Shown: positions 1 through 12,355 of the stretch, one piece after another
How positions within the stretch are numbered: the stretch's first letter is position 1
Layout: the number at the start of each line of letters is the position of its first letter
Origin: Chaetoderma sp. LZ-2023a
Taxonomy: Eukaryota > Mollusca > Caudofoveata > Chaetodermatida > Chaetodermatidae
Reading direction: 5' to 3'
Length of the DNA: 64,000 bases
Assembly (NCBI GenBank): GCA_034401795.1
Contig: CM067371.1
Location: 83,889,306-83,953,305, forward strand
Notes under the pieces: model-generated
The model's input: the letters and a program-made list of their open reading frames with translations, nothing else
Databases searched by the model: none
Told to the model about the DNA's origin: nothing
Translations under genes and position numbers: made by a program

Positions 1-1059
1 AGGATATCTCTACATGCCTTGTAGCCAGTTTTCGGACATAAGGCCATGTAGAACTCACTATGTTCCCGTGCTGTGCGAAATATTGTAATAATTCTACCAC
101 CAAATATTTATTATAGTAATGTGAAAATATTTCTATATATCCCATATTATTAGCCGCATGTACTCGTAGAACCTGACTTATCAGGCTAATACCCTAACAT
201 TTGTACATATGGTCAACAAGATCGTCATCATTACAATGGTTGAGGTCGATTTTGGACTTTTTGTCGGGCAAAAATATTTGATTTAATAGTTTGTCACTGT
301 TTCCAGTAAAGATATCGTTTAATAGGTGACATAGATACGATAGCTAAATGAAACAGATCACGATGTCGTGGCTGTTTCCCACTGGGTCTTCAGTCAGAAT
401 GTTTTCTACTATATCATTTTCGTTGGAGAAAATTAGGTTCACGGTATTGGTTCTATCCTGGCCACTTAACTTTGTTGAAAAGGTTATCTGTCGGTACAGA
501 CTGGGGTCCTGTATTGCATCAAAAATATACTTGCTTTGTGCATTTCATTAGCATTACAGTGTATATTTCATCAATTTATTTCCGGGTAATAAGCTCATCA
601 CGTCTGTTTAAGAAGGTATCAAGATATTTAGGTTTAAAATATTCTTTACAGTCTTGTTTAATATGTTTGAATGGGTGTCAGGGTCTGTACTGGGTTGCCA
701 GTTCTGTTGATTTCTTTGTCTTTACAAGTTGTTGATACCTAATGACCCAAATTTGATCTGTTGCTCTCTGTTGATGCAGTAGTGCAATTTTCTCATCACT
801 GGCTGCTCTTAATTTTGTCTGTTCCTCTTTCTGTTAAGGAGTTTGGCCTGAAGAAAATGGATGAAAAAATTGATGGACTGACCAAAAATATAAGCTGCTT
901 TTCCTAGCCCATAGCTAATACTGCCCAAATCTTTTTGCAAGAAATATTCCTTCTTTTGTGGTATTGTCCGCCTATATTTTTGTCATGAGTGGCTTGTATG
1001 CCTTTATATAACTTAATTTTTTCATGAAACAGTTGAGTTTATTCTCATAATTATAATAC
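1..1059. other. Unassigned AT-rich sequence
   Basis: No gene, RNA or repeat could be assigned. Short open frames at 348-735 have no recognisable motif. A short stretch near 840-905 could be a coiled-coil remnant of a LINE ORF1, but this is only a guess from its Lys/Glu/Leu-rich reading. Confidence 0.4.
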
Positions 1060-2164
1060 CCTCCGGGCACGCTATTTACCATTGATGCCTTGCATCAATA
1101 TGTGTACTTGTTCCTAACTTAGATGAAGATATGGATGCATTGCAGTATTGGTTAAAGATATATGAAGACTCATCCAATGCGAAAGTTAATCTGGGAAAAG
1201 CGGAAGGTCTCTGGGCTGGTGAATGGAAGGGTAGAATTGACCAACCATTGGGAATACAATGGAATAGTGAAGGATTAAAGGTTCTCGGGGTATATGTAGG
1301 GAATTCAGCTACGTATTCAGACACAAACTGGAAAGGCATGGAAATGGAAATGAACAATAAACTAGCTAACTGGCTCTTATTATCGAAAGCACTCTCATTA
1401 AGAGGCCGTATTGTGGTAACAAATCTTCTTGTTGCATCCAAGCTTTGGCATAGATTTTCCGTAGTAGACCCTCCTGTTGAGCTGATGAATTCTATTCAAA
1501 AACGTCTAGTTAATTTCGTTTGGCAGGGGAAATATTGGGTGACGAAGGAATTACTTTCCCTGCCCCTGGAGAATGGAGGGCAGGGTTTGGTGCATTTGGG
1601 GTCTAGAATAAAAGCCTTTCGTATGCAATATGTGCAATCGTTCCTCGCTTTAAATTCCCTTCATCCGTGTTTTAGATTCACTAGCTGGTTTCTGAGACAA
1701 GTTCAAATTTGAATTATGATCGCCAGTTATTTTTTATACATTTTGATATAAATACACTTTGTGACACACGTTCTAGCTTTTACAAATCCTTATTAAGCTC
1801 ATGGTTTTTCTTTAAAGTCACAAGAGTATCATAGCCTGTTTGTAGAGCAGATGTTTTAAATGAGCCACTCTTTTTTAATCCACTCATACGAAATACTATA
1901 ACTGAGCTCACGCTTTTCTATGAAGATTTTATTAAAGTAAGAGTTACAGTTATAGGTGATATTGTACATAATGATAAGAAAATTTCAATTGACATCTTGC
2001 GACTTAAATTTCCGAAATCGGTCTGAACGGTTAGTGCACAATAAATTAGACATGTTGTGGAATAGTATTCCAATTGAGTGGATTGATATGTTAAAACTGC
2101 CCAACCACTTTCCTCAATCATTGTATGAGCTTGGCTATCGTCTACATTTAAAGATGGTGTATTC
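1060..2164 (+). pseudogene. Tx1/L1-like LINE ORF2 fragment (after the RT core), first part
   Basis: The longest open frame (1131-1712, 193 codons) has the pattern of the region that follows the reverse transcriptase core in Tx1/L1-clade LINEs: LGVYVGN, then a Trp-rich NWLLLSKALSLRGR segment, then NFVWQGK and LPLENGGQGL. Weaker matching sequence continues in other frames to about 2160 and breaks exactly where an LTR begins. The missing C-terminal part, a CCHC knuckle domain, resumes at 8155-8736, so the two pieces are probably one old LINE split by later insertions. No RT catalytic YADD or endonuclease domain is visible in this piece. Frameshifts make it a relic. The clade call comes from pattern recognition, not a search. 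Confidence 0.7.
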
Positions 2165-2479
2165 TGTAGCGCGGATCGTCCGGACGTGTACCGCTCCCGG
2201 TACCTTCCAAGCGCAACCCCACCCCCACCCACACCTGAGTAGGATAGCAGGCGTGTATAAAGCCATATGAGAGAGGTTTTCTATAAAACGGCTAAGTCCA
2301 TGAGATCGGGTAGCGCGCACGTCGGAGCTTCTCCGCCAACACATGTCAGCGTTGGGAGAGAATGCATACTAAAGCGTACCCGGTTGGAGCAGGTAATTTC
2401 GTTAAATTCAACTAATCTAGTCGTTCTTGGTACCTATCAGGACCAGAATGAGACGAGGATTTTAAAACTACTTTGTGTC

Positions 2480-3479
2480 GCGTTTATTACTGATTTAATG
2501 GCGCGCACATTGCTCTTTGGTCGTCAGCTCAGAATTTAAATCGGTAACTCTTCCTTTATGCTCCCATATACACTATTTTTAAACTGTCCCGCTTATTTAG
2601 TGTTATGTTAGGTGTAAATCTATGCTTTATGAACGTTCATTTGTTACAGCAGTTACTAAAATATCTGCCGTGACACCGGATTTGGAATTTTCTTCTTACA
2701 TGTTAGTTGTAGTGTAGATCCCGTCTATCTAGTCTAGGAGAATCACAAGCGGATATTTTAAATATTTTAAAATGATATGCTGAGTTAAGATTTCTGTCAT
2801 TTCCTCAGGTCGTTTTCCTCTTCTGATATTCTGCGGTTCGTATGCGTATCATGATTAAGTTATTAAGTTATGTTATAATATGGCAATCTATGCTGGCATT
2901 AACTTAGCCTGGTGTGGTAGGTGCTAATCCATACACTTTTGGTATATTATTCATTAATACATACAATCCTCATTTTTGCCTGAATTCAATGTATTTACTT
3001 ACATATACCAAGACATACATTTTTTTCAAATAAATGTAGGCAACTTGGCGCGTACATGTGTGCGTCTGAATTAAATCTATTTTCAATTATTAGAGGAGTC
3101 CAACTAAGCTCTCGCTCCCTGCGTTATTATACACATTGTGGTCCAACGCAGTATTTTATTCAGAATCAGATTCAGATTACATCTTAAGCAATAAATTTTA
3201 TATCTAGCTTACCTGGTCTTTAACTGGTGTGAAAGCCACAAAAACAAACACCATCACCGCCACTGTCTCAGTACTGCACTCTACATAGTATAATGTTCAT
3301 TGCTATTATTTGATTAAGCAATACAGGACCCCTTGTCATGAACTGGTGCAGCACGTCTACGATCACACAGACCAATATAATTAAATGTTAGATGGCATAA
3401 CAATCAAATCAAATTTGAACCACAACAGTATTTAATGTGTGTTTACATACCCTGATACACTTTCACTTACATGTGATGT
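2480..3479. other. Non-LTR segment inside solo LTR, unassigned
   Basis: This AT-rich sequence lies where other family members carry the CCAAT/CRE/TATA promoter block. I see no ORF of note, no clear inverted ends and no target duplication, so the inserted element is unidentified. Confidence 0.4.
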
Positions 3480-4310
3480 ACCTGGAGTGGTATCTATTGT
3501 CAATTCTAAGCAGTGAAAGACAGTAATTTACCAATTCTTATTGCTGAAAAATGATATTTCTACCCTGAAACCTGATTTGTTACCACTTCTGAACACTGGA
3601 GGATGATATGTTGCCAATCCTGATCATTTATGCATGGAATTTCACAAATGTCATGCCATGAGAGATGACCTTTTGTCAAACCTAATGCCTGAAAGATGAA
3701 ACTGAAGGATGATATGTTGCCAGTCCTGATCATTGATGCATAGAATTTCACAAATGTCATGCCATGAGAAATGACCTTTTGACATGATTTGTTACCACTT
3801 CTGAACACTGAAGGATGATGTATTGCCAATCCAGATCATTTATGCATGGAATTTCACAACTGTCATGCCATGAGAGATGACCTTTTGCCAAACCTAACCC
3901 CTGAAAGATAACATTTACCAATTGTGAGTGAGGAAAGTTGATTTTGGTGTCAATTCTAAGCCATGAAAGACAATAATTTACCAATTCTTAGTGCTGAAAA
4001 ATCATATTTCTACCCCCAGAACATGATTTGTTGCCACTTCTGAACACTGAAGGATGATACGTTGTCACTTCCGATCATTGATGCATGGAATTTCACAAAT
4101 GGCGTGCCATGAGAGATGACCTTTTGCCAAAACTAACCCCTGAAAGATAATATTTACCAATTGTGAGTGAGGAAAGTTGATTTTGTTGTCAATTCTAAGC
4201 CCTAAAACAATAATTTACAAATTCTTAGTGCTGGAAAAAATATTTCTACCCAGAAACATGATTTGTTACCACTTCTTAACACTGAAGGATGTTATGTTGC
4301 CAATTCTGAT
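3480..4310. repeat. Imperfect tandem repeat, units of about 115 and 240 bp
   Basis: The phrase CACTGAAGGATGATATGTTG with downstream GATCATTTATGCATGGAATTTC and CATGCCATGAGAGATGACC recurs near 3590, 3700, 3800, 4040 and 4280. Longer units of about 240 bp also contain a second module (CCAATTGTGAGTGAGGAAAG). Minus-strand open frames here are by-products of the repeat. Confidence 0.85.
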
Positions 4311-5688
4311 CACTGTAGCCCTTCATATTACGGGCAGCTTTCAACCTGCCGATACAGTATGGAACTTTATTAATCTGCTTAAATTATTTGTATAAGCTAT
4401 TATAAGAGAGTGTATAAGAGAGTGCGCCATATCAACAGTTCGCCTGCAGAGATTTCCCAGCAAGTCCAGAATCGTGCCATCTCGTGTTCCTCACCTGTAA
4501 CGCAGCATCTACAGTGATTTATGATCTTTTTTCCGTACCGATGACTAATAGGTACTCATTTAGCTATATTTTTGTATTATTGTATTTATTTCGTTACAGG
4601 TACTGATGACTAATAGGTACCGACCGGCCATCTGAGACCGCATTTTATAATTTATAACTTTAATGTAAATATTATCCTTATTTTTGTGCTTATGACTAAC
4701 AAGCACCGCAAGGTCCTATGACCTGATTTATTATCAATACTGTCATTGTTAGTATATATGTATGGCAGCTGCCATCCTAGTTACTTGTTTTGTTTATTTT
4801 ATATAAAATACTAGGACTGCAGTACGCTAGACTATACTATACAGCAACAATAAATCCGCATCACTTTTCCCCCAGCATCAATTTTACACTGAGGTCACTG
4901 TTCATGTTCTCATTGTGTGAACCTGACATGTGATCGACTAAACCTGACTATTTTAGCTCGATAGGATTGGTTTAAAATTAGTTAGGGACAACCGCTCCTT
5001 AGGAGACATTTGTGTAAGCCTCTTTTCCAGATGTAGCGGATATGTAACACTGCACACTGGCTAGATTGTGTAAAATTGGCCAGATACCGTAGGGCCTCTT
5101 ATTATATTGAGTGATTGTCTCTTTCTACGCTCCTCCAGGGGCAAGGCTTATTAATTGTTTGGAACTCCCACCGCCACGTTGGCATGATCCAGCTTGGGAA
5201 ACTATTGGGGTTTCCACGCGGTGAAGTCCAAAGTGTCAATTTCGCATACACCTCCTCTGAATCTTCGGATTCACCACGCCCTCACGGGAAGGTCACTGGA
5301 GATGGATAGCTGCCTCTCACTCCCCGCCATAAACTTTTATGCGCTTTTCAAATTGCTTGTGTGATATTGACTTGTCCTAGTGATGTTGTATATGATTGCG
5401 GTGTGATATGTAACCGGAATGTTATGTGATTCTGAAGCTGTCACTCCATAACATGTCCGCTCGCAGCCTTTCTGAGAGAGATGCTCCGGAGGGTGACCTT
5501 AGGGAAACCAAGCATCTTCGACTGTCGGGCTCATGTATCAACGATAGATCCTGAGTAACAGGATAAGAAAGATAAGAAATTCCTGCCACTTGTGGCCAAA
5601 GCGTGGATATAAATCTAACTGGTAGTTTAGGATTTAGCAGAAGGACCGCATAAATAAAAGCGGCAACTACCAATACAGTATCTTGGAC

Positions 5689-5898
5689 TTACATAAGATG
5701 ATGTTGTTGAATTCTGCGGAAATCATCCACCCCATGTTCACGTAATACAGCGTGCATCACATTAATTATAATTTCACTAGGTTGACTCACACTACACTTA
5801 GCATAGGTTTGAACAAGAGAGTGGCCCTTTTTGCCAGCTCTCTTCCTCCGCTTCGACATTGAAGCCATTTTCCTATGATGGAGGCCCACACGAGGCAC
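5689..5898 (-). pseudogene. Antisense ORF within the LTR (copy E), basic N-terminus
   Basis: A 69-codon frame runs opposite to the LTR's transcription. It begins with a short leader followed by the basic run KRRKRAGKKGHS and then PSEIIINVMHAVLREHG and a DDFRRIQ segment. The equivalent antisense stretch is readable in the other LTR copies (15,684-15,995; 26,524-26,764; 39,287-39,488) and keeps PSE, HA, LRE-G and RRI residues even in diverged copies. A 1-bp difference near the end explains the different C-termini. No known family is recognised. A resemblance to a histone-fold region is too weak to claim. Confidence 0.35.
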
Positions 5899-6511
5899 TT
5901 TCCTCTCGCAACGATAATATCTTTGTCATGGGTATAATGGTTTATATTAAACTATATAAGTGGCCTCGTTAGGACGCTCCCTTGCAGGGATACCTCACGG
6001 ATATATAAGGATTGGTGAGATACCTCTGACGAATCCACGTTAACAAGACACCAACTTAGTTCTATGTATTGTATATTTTCTCTCTTGTGCTAACAAACGA
6101 GTACCATTGTTTGTTTAGCATATTTTTAATTATCATGTCTAGGCTCATAAATTGAGTTATGGTCCATCATACCGGTGACACAAATAATTCGGATGAGAGG
6201 GTGAGGTTCGATCTCGGCGGCAATGGTCGCATGGCCCCACTGGAACGTTACCTTTCCACTGGCTCTAGAAGTCAGTCTTTGTACTTTTCGGAAAGTCACG
6301 ATACAGGATCCGTAACCCTGAGAACCGCAGCTAACCAGCCCTCCTGCGCATCCTGTACATGTGGTACAATGGAGCAGAGCAGCAGGACGGACCAGTGCAT
6401 ACCCCCGAAAGCTACAATTCGCCGTACCTACATATATCTAAATATCTACATATATGAACTGCAAAAAAGATTTCTATAAATTAGCATTAATAAAGTATTA
6501 TGGAGTCGGTT

Positions 6512-8055
6512 TGAGCAACTGTGCAAATAACATATGGTTTGATGTCCTCTAAATCCGCAGGACTTGATGGGATACATCCCCGAGTTCTTAAAGAACTATC
6601 CATCTATGTAGCCAAACCTTTGTCAATCATATACTCAACTTCATTAAGAACAAAATCTGTACCAGGAGATTGGAAGGCGACCCATGTAACAGCAATTTTT
6701 AAAAAGAAAGGCAGCCCCAAACTTGCAAGTAATTATAGACCCATAAGTCTCACCTGTGTAGCTTGCAAGGTTATGGAATCCATTATTAGAGAGCAAATAA
6801 TGAGCCATATGAAATCAAATAAACCTTTTAGTAAGAAACAATATGGATTTCTTACTGGACGATCAACCACGCTCCAGTTAATAAATGTCCTAGATGAATG
6901 GATTAATATGCTAGAGAAGGGAGGCACTGTGGATATTATCTATATGGATTTTGCTAAGGCATTTGATACCGTGCCTCACATCCATTTGATTAACAAACTA
7001 GCAAGTTATGGCATCACAGAACCAGCCCTGGGGTGGATTACATCCTTCCTGGTGGGTAGGCGTCAACGAGTATGTATAAACGACTCATACTCTCAATGGG
7101 CAGCCGTGACTAGTGGCATACCGCAGGGCAGTGTGCTCGGCCCCCTTCTGTTTGTGATCTACATAAATGGCATGCCTGGACTAATACAAACATCCAGTCT
7201 ATATCTTTATGCAGATGACACACATATCTTTAAGCATATTACAAAACAATCTGATTGTGATGACCTGAAATCAGATCTGACAAGCCTGGAAATATGGTAA
7301 AAAACATGGATGTAAAAATTCCACCCTGATAAATGTAATGTATTATCCATTGGTAGAGGAACAAAACATAATTTCCAATATAAACTTGATTGTGATAATG
7401 CTAGCCATACTCTATCCCATGTGGACAGCGAAAACTATCTTGGAGTCATCTTTGACTCGGCTCTCTCCTTTGATCACCACATTCAAAATAAAATCAATGA
7501 AGCTAACAGTATCATGGGCCTCATTAAACGGACCTACAAATACTGGGATAAAGAAAACTTTTTGCTATTATATAAAGCTTTTGTGCGCCCCACATTGAAT
7601 TTCCACATGCGGTATGGAACCCACACCTTAAAAAACATACACACTCTGTGGAAAATGTGCAGAGGCGTGCAACAAAGATTGTCCCTGGATTTCGCAATCT
7701 CAGTTATGAGCATAGGTTACGTTCACTAAACCTCCCCACACTCACATACAGACGTCTGAGAGGGGACATGGTTGAAACATATAAGGTTTTGAATACCTTT
7801 GATCCAGACACAGTACCAATATTAAAATTTGCTTCAAGAAATAGTAACAGGGGTCATAGTAAAGAATTATTTATCCAGTGAGCTAAATATAATATATCCA
7901 AGTTTTCATTTTATAACAGAATAGCAAAAGTATGGAATAGCCTAACTGACCATATCGTTAATGCCCCGACCATTCAACGCTTTAAAAACCGACTGGATAA
8001 ATACTGGGACAATGCACAAATTAAATTTAACTTCGAGGCACCTTCACCATGAAGT
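6512..8055 (+). pseudogene. CR1/Jockey-like LINE reverse transcriptase, 5'-truncated
   Basis: A 260-codon frame contains RT landmarks in order: SAGLDGIHPRVLKEL, YMDFAKAFDTV (motif A Asp), GIPQGSVLGPLLF (motif B) and LYLYADDTH (catalytic YADD). After two stops near 7300 the frame continues, with shifts, through the C-terminal region typical of CR1/Jockey elements: LGVIFDSALSF, VQRRATKIV, LNLPTLTYRRLRGDM and KVWNSLTDH. It ends about 8055 and is followed by an ATA-repeat tail at 8131-8150, as in CR1-type LINEs. The endonuclease domain is absent, consistent with 5' truncation on insertion. It lies between the solo LTR and the second half of the Tx1-like LINE. It cannot make active protein because of at least two stops and a frameshift. 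Confidence 0.85.
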
Positions 8056-8130
8056 AACCATTTCAAAACCTAGCGTGACTCATGCACATGAATATAGAGG
8101 CCTGTACGGCCTGTGTTCAGTAGTATCGAT

Positions 8131-8150
8131 GATAATAATAATAATAATAA
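8131..8150 (+). repeat. ATA microsatellite, probable LINE 3' tail
   Basis: A run of ATA triplets directly follows the CR1-like LINE relic, where such elements usually end in a short simple repeat. Confidence 0.6.
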
Positions 8151-8154
8151 TCAT

Positions 8155-8736
8155 TAGATACTTCATCACTAGCCTATTGCCGATGTTATTTACGAATATC
8201 TTTGTACCAATTACGAAGGAGATCTGGCCTGGAGAATTTTGCACGGAGCATTAAACACGGGCACATTTCTTTACCGAGCTGGGTACAGTCCTAATAACGA
8301 TTGTGTAGAATGTGGTGAGCAAGAAGACCTTGCACATATGTTCGTTACATGCTCTCGTCTCATACCGTTGCTTCTAGCTATCAGACGGGCTGCTTTACGT
8401 TCGTTGGACGTTGATGCTTTTCACACCATTGATTACATACAAGGCGTTAACTGTCCCCAATGTTCCCGTAAATCTGAGCGCAAATTCCGACATCGTTTAT
8501 TTAACTGGGTTATTGCGAACGCAAAAAGGGCAACATACGTCACACGTCGAGGACTAATGGATGGACGTGAACAGACTCGTAGGGAGTCTCTGTTGAGAAT
8601 GAGATCACGAATTCATATCAAATTTAAATATCAAATATATCAAGGATCTTTAGATGACTTCCAACGTTTTTGGGCCTTTAACAATCTGATATGTAGCAGA
8701 GAAAATGGCGAGCTTAATTTAAATGGCATTTTATGA
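8155..8736 (+). pseudogene. Tx1/L1-like LINE ORF2 C-terminus, second part
   Basis: The open frame 8239-8736 extends upstream in frame to about 8160 (DVIYEYLCTNYEGDLAW then RILHGALNTGTFLYRAGY). It contains the zinc knuckle CVECGEQEDLAHMFVTC, a C-x2-C-x7-H-x4-C array that ends ORF2 in Tx1/L1-type LINEs. It then runs about 120 basic residues to a stop at 8736. It fits as the missing end of the LINE broken off at 2164, so about 6 kb of later insertions separate the halves. This 190-codon piece has no internal stop, unlike the first part. Confidence 0.7.
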
Positions 8737-9639
8737 AACATTACTGACAAGAGAGTTAGTCCCGTGACACACTGGTAGTGATTTGATAAGGGACCATTTT
8801 TTCTATCATTGTGCCGGATCATTGTGTTATTATATTTGTGATCGTTAATGGTCCAGGCTTCCTGTTCGGTTGGGAAATGCATTGTTTTTAATATGAAGCT
8901 AAGTCATGCGTGATTGATATGTTTTAATGTGTAGTGTAATTTGTTATTTTAAAACTGTAAATGAAGTGGCATGAAAAATCTTCTTCGTCTTCATCAAAAA
9001 ATTCTGACTGCATCTCCTCCTACTGTTTTCATGCGATCAACTCAAACTTGGTAAACTTCTGCTACCTAGTCTGGAATCATCTGCTATTCAAAAGAAGTTA
9101 ATTCTGCCCAATAGGTTTTCAGCTACCCACCTTGTCGTGGGCAAAAAGGCCCCATAGGAAATGTATGGGATTTTCAATATGGATCATTGAAGTGCTACTA
9201 CCCCTAGAGTTCTGATCGAATCACTACCATACCTTGGTAGGATGTTACCCTTGTGCTCCTGAGATGTTTACCCACATAAAATGTGACCTTGACCTTGGAA
9301 CCCCCTCCCAATGCATGGAAAATTACCCCATAGGAAATGAATGGGGATTATCAGGATGGATATGTGACTACACCTAGAGTTTTGATCAGATCACAACCAT
9401 ACTTAGTCAGGATGTTACCATTTTGGGTCCTGAAGGTGTTGCTTGATATTTCCAGCACATGACCAAATCGAAGGCTATCATTTGGGCATCAAAATTACTA
9501 GTTTTGGTTTAGGCAGTGATGAACTCCTCTTCATCAGAGACGGTCAATGGACATATTAGATGATACCTTGTGCCATCCTTTCATGCTTACACCACCCTTC
9601 GGTCACAGGCCCTGGTGGAAGGGCGCTGCTTGGGCCTCA
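8737..9639. repeat. Dispersed and tandem repeat sequence, no gene
   Basis: Nothing is visible to about 8985. From there the sequence belongs to a dispersed family with the phrase GCATCTCCTCCTACTG, repeated at 10,545. Two copies of a unit with CCCATAGGAAATG and CTAGAGTT.TGATC start near 9150 and 9330, so there is also local tandem duplication of about 180 bp. Confidence 0.55.
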
Positions 9640-10230
9640 AAATTACCAGTTTTCGTTTTTGGGATAGATTACCTCCTTTTACCCATACAAACTAGTTGGG
9701 CTTGTTAGGTTGGGTGAAATATTAGATTTTTGGACCCCATCCAAAGTTGAGAATTTCTTGATTATTTGACATTTTTGGGCTTTTTCCTGGATTTTCATGA
9801 AAACTACGAAATGTATATCACGTATGCTGGATCCAATGGTGATGGTTTCGGAATGATCTGATCTCAAAATCAAGGTCACCCAGTAGACTCGCCAGATACC
9901 AGTATTCGTTTTTGGCATAGATTGACCCCCCCCCCCTTTCACCCATACAAGCTGATTGAGAGTCTTAGATTGAATGAAATGTTAAATTTTGAATGGATGA
10001 CCCGCCACACAAACTGTGTGCAGATTTCTCTGATATTTGACAATTCAGGCCTTTTCCCTTGATTTTCATGAATACTTTACGAAAGGTATATCACACATGC
10101 CGAATCCAGTGGTGATAATTTCGGAGTGATCCGACCTCATGGTTAAGTTGCCAGATATCAGTATTCGTCTTGGTATGGATTACCTCCATTTACCCAAACA
10201 ACAGAATTTGAATTTGCCCAATACTTTCTG
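9640..10230. repeat. Tandem repeat, about 260 bp period, 2-3 copies
   Basis: The phrase CAGTATTCGTTTTTGGCATAG followed by ACCTCC-TTTACCCATACAA recurs near 9640, 9905 and 10,160, with TTTTCATGAA and GTATATCACACATGC in between. A run of C lies at about 9927-9936. Confidence 0.7.
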
Positions 10231-10448
10231 CGAAACTAGCATTTTCGCATATCTTTCTGTGATTTACGCAAACTTACACATAACTTACACAATTTCCACT
10301 TTATCTCGACCGGGGTTAGTATGTCACAGACCGGCATTCTCTACACGACCCCATTTACAGAATCGACATACCTTCAAACGGTTCTAGAGACATAAGCATT
10401 TAGCCACCCAAAATAATCGGAATTAAGCGAGAATTATGGGTCAACTTT

Positions 10449-10449
10449 A

Positions 10450-10480
<31 letters not shown>

Positions 10481-10535
10481 CTTCCCCTCTTTCTCCTTAT
10501 TCTTTTTCTTCTTTTTCTTCTTATTCTTATTCTTT
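10449..10535. repeat. CTT/TTC pyrimidine microsatellite
   Basis: About eleven clean TTC triplets degrade into mixed pyrimidine sequence. The Lys-rich minus-strand ORF across it is an artefact. Confidence 0.9.
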
Positions 10536-11930
10536 GTCAAAAACTTTGCACCGCATCTCCTCCTATGGTTCCAACCAACTCCAAACTTGGTCAACTTGTG
10601 CTACAAAGTCTGGAATCGTGTGCTTCTGCTTTTTATCCCCCATCCATTCGTCTGTCCGACCATCCGTCTGTCCGTCTTGTCATCCATCCATCCGTCTGAT
10701 CCCGTTTTGTCAACGCAATGCCTCTTACAGTTTAGTTACAATTCTTTTGAAACGTGGTAAATCTTGTCATTACCATCTGGAGATGTGCATGTACTTTTTT
10801 GTCGGCTCAAAATTGTTCATTACAGAGTTATCCCCCTTTAAATATCTTGAAGCCAATACATAAACTGCATTTCCAATCATTTCTTGTCAACGCAACCCCT
10901 ACAGTTTAGCTCCAATTGTTTTTAAACTTGGTAAGTGTTATCATTACAACGTGAAAGTATGCATGTGCTATCCTTATACCTGCTCTGCCCAAAATGTATG
11001 TATGTCCGTCTGTCGGTCCATCCATCTCAGACAATCATTTCTTGTCGACGCAACATCCCCGAGGTCTCAATGGATTAACTTAAAACTTCGTCCACATTAA
11101 CAGTATAACGCGCAGATGTGCATGTGCTTTTTTCGTGGCCAAAAAAATATTCATTGCAGAGTTATCACCCTTTGAACATCTTAAAGTTGATACATAAACT
11201 GCATTGCCAATCATTTCTTGTCAACGCAACTCCTCCCAAAATGTACCTGCAATACTTTTGAAACTTGGGAAGTATTATCATTACCACAGGAAGATGTGCA
11301 TGCGCTATCTGTATACCTGTACGTCCATCCGTCTGTCCAAAAGGTATGTATGTCCGTGTCGGTCCATCCATCTCTCACAATCATTTCTTGTCAACGCAAC
11401 TCCTCCTAGAGGGCTCAATGGATTAACTTAAAATGCGTCCACATTATCAGTAGCATGTGCAGATGTGCATGTGCTTTTTTCGCGGCCAAGAAAGTAGTCA
11501 TTACAGCGTTATCACCATTTAAATATCTCAAAGCCGATATATAAACTGCATTGCCAATCATTTCTTGTCAATGTAACGCCTACAGTTTAGCTGCGATTCT
11601 TTTGAAACGTGGTAAGTGTTATCATTACGACATGAAGATGTGCATGTCCTATCCGTATACTTGTACTTCCTTCCTTCTATTAACGCAACTCCTCCTACAG
11701 TTTAGTTACAATTCCTTTGAAACGTGGTAAATCTAGGCATTACCATCTGAAGATGTGTATGTGCTTTTTTCACGGCCAGAAAATTATTCATTACAGAATT
11801 ATCCCCTCTTAAATACCTTTAAGTCGATACATAAACTGCAATACCAATTAATTCTTGTCAACACAACTCCTCCTACAAAATAGCTGTGATTATTTTCTCT
11901 TAGTAAGGGTTCTCACTGCCACTTGAAGAT
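10536..11930. repeat. Imperfect tandem repeat family, about 170/340 bp units
   Basis: A unit with CATTTCTTGTCAACGCAAC, CTACAGTTTAGCT, TTTTGAAACGTGGTAAGTG and GAAGATGTGCATGTGCT recurs near 10,710, 10,885, 11,045, 11,215, 11,390, 11,560, 11,690 and 11,855. CCGTCTGTCC spacers and CTCAATGGATTAACTTAAAA variants alternate. A further piece is at 24,740-24,870. No open frame is conserved between units. Confidence 0.8.
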
Positions 11931-11936
11931 GTTTGA

Positions 11937-12240
11937 TTTGATTTGATTTGATTTATTCTCTTGATAAATATTACAAATTACAAATATGATAACAGGGAGT
12001 CCACTGGAGGCTGTGCCTATAAGCTTGTGGACCACTGACATAGCATAACATACACATTACACATGATTTGACATAAGTAGACATAAGGCAGTATGACAAG
12101 ATGTTATACATAACTACAGACAAATAATATAGGATTTGACATAAAAAAAGAATGGGGAAAAAAAGAAGACAAGATATTTGACAAACATGGTTCACTTGTT
12201 TTTGATTGTTTTTCATAATGTGGGTAACATATTTCACTCA
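11937..12240 (-). mobile_element. Probable 3' end of a non-LTR retrotransposon
   Basis: Read on the minus strand, this ends in AATAAATCAAATCAAATCAA, a short tandem tail of the type found at LINE 3' ends. It is preceded by about 250 bp with no open frame. The tail is at the low-coordinate end (11,937-11,956). Confidence 0.45.
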
Positions 12241-12311
12241 TTGGAATAGGATAGGGGATGACGGAGGTGGGGGCGTGGAGTGGGGGGGGGGGCTGGAGTT
12301 CATCCTGTTTC

Positions 12312-12345
<34 letters not shown>

Positions 12346-12355
12346 GTTATTATTG
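12312..12355. repeat. ATT microsatellite
   Basis: TTA/ATT triplets run with one interruption, after a G-tract (GGGGGGGGGG near 12,283). The surrounding 12,240-12,921 holds no recognisable gene. Confidence 0.9.

Larger units (their letters stand above)
2165..6416 (+). mobile_element. Solo LTR of the large gypsy-type family (copy E), carrying an insert
   Basis: It starts TGTAGCGCGG and ends GAAAGCTACA, so the ends are the 5-bp inverted repeat TGTAG/CTACA seen in the other family members. It is flanked by the same 4 bp, ATTC, at 2161-2164 and 6417-6420, the target duplication expected of an LTR-element insertion. The first 300 bp align with the start of the LTR ending at 42,017 (shared motifs AACACATGTCA, GTCGTTCTTGGTACCTATCAGGACC). 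The segment from about 4510 to 6416 aligns with the rest. Between them, about 2480-4400 does not match the other LTRs and looks like an insertion or replacement, so the promoter block is missing. No internal region follows, so this is a solo LTR formed by recombination. It is closest to copy D (38,721-42,017). Confidence 0.85.

Noticed and set aside
5689..5898. Histone-like protein encoded by the antisense LTR ORF
   Set aside because: Only scattered basic and hydrophobic matches; no alignable histone fold.
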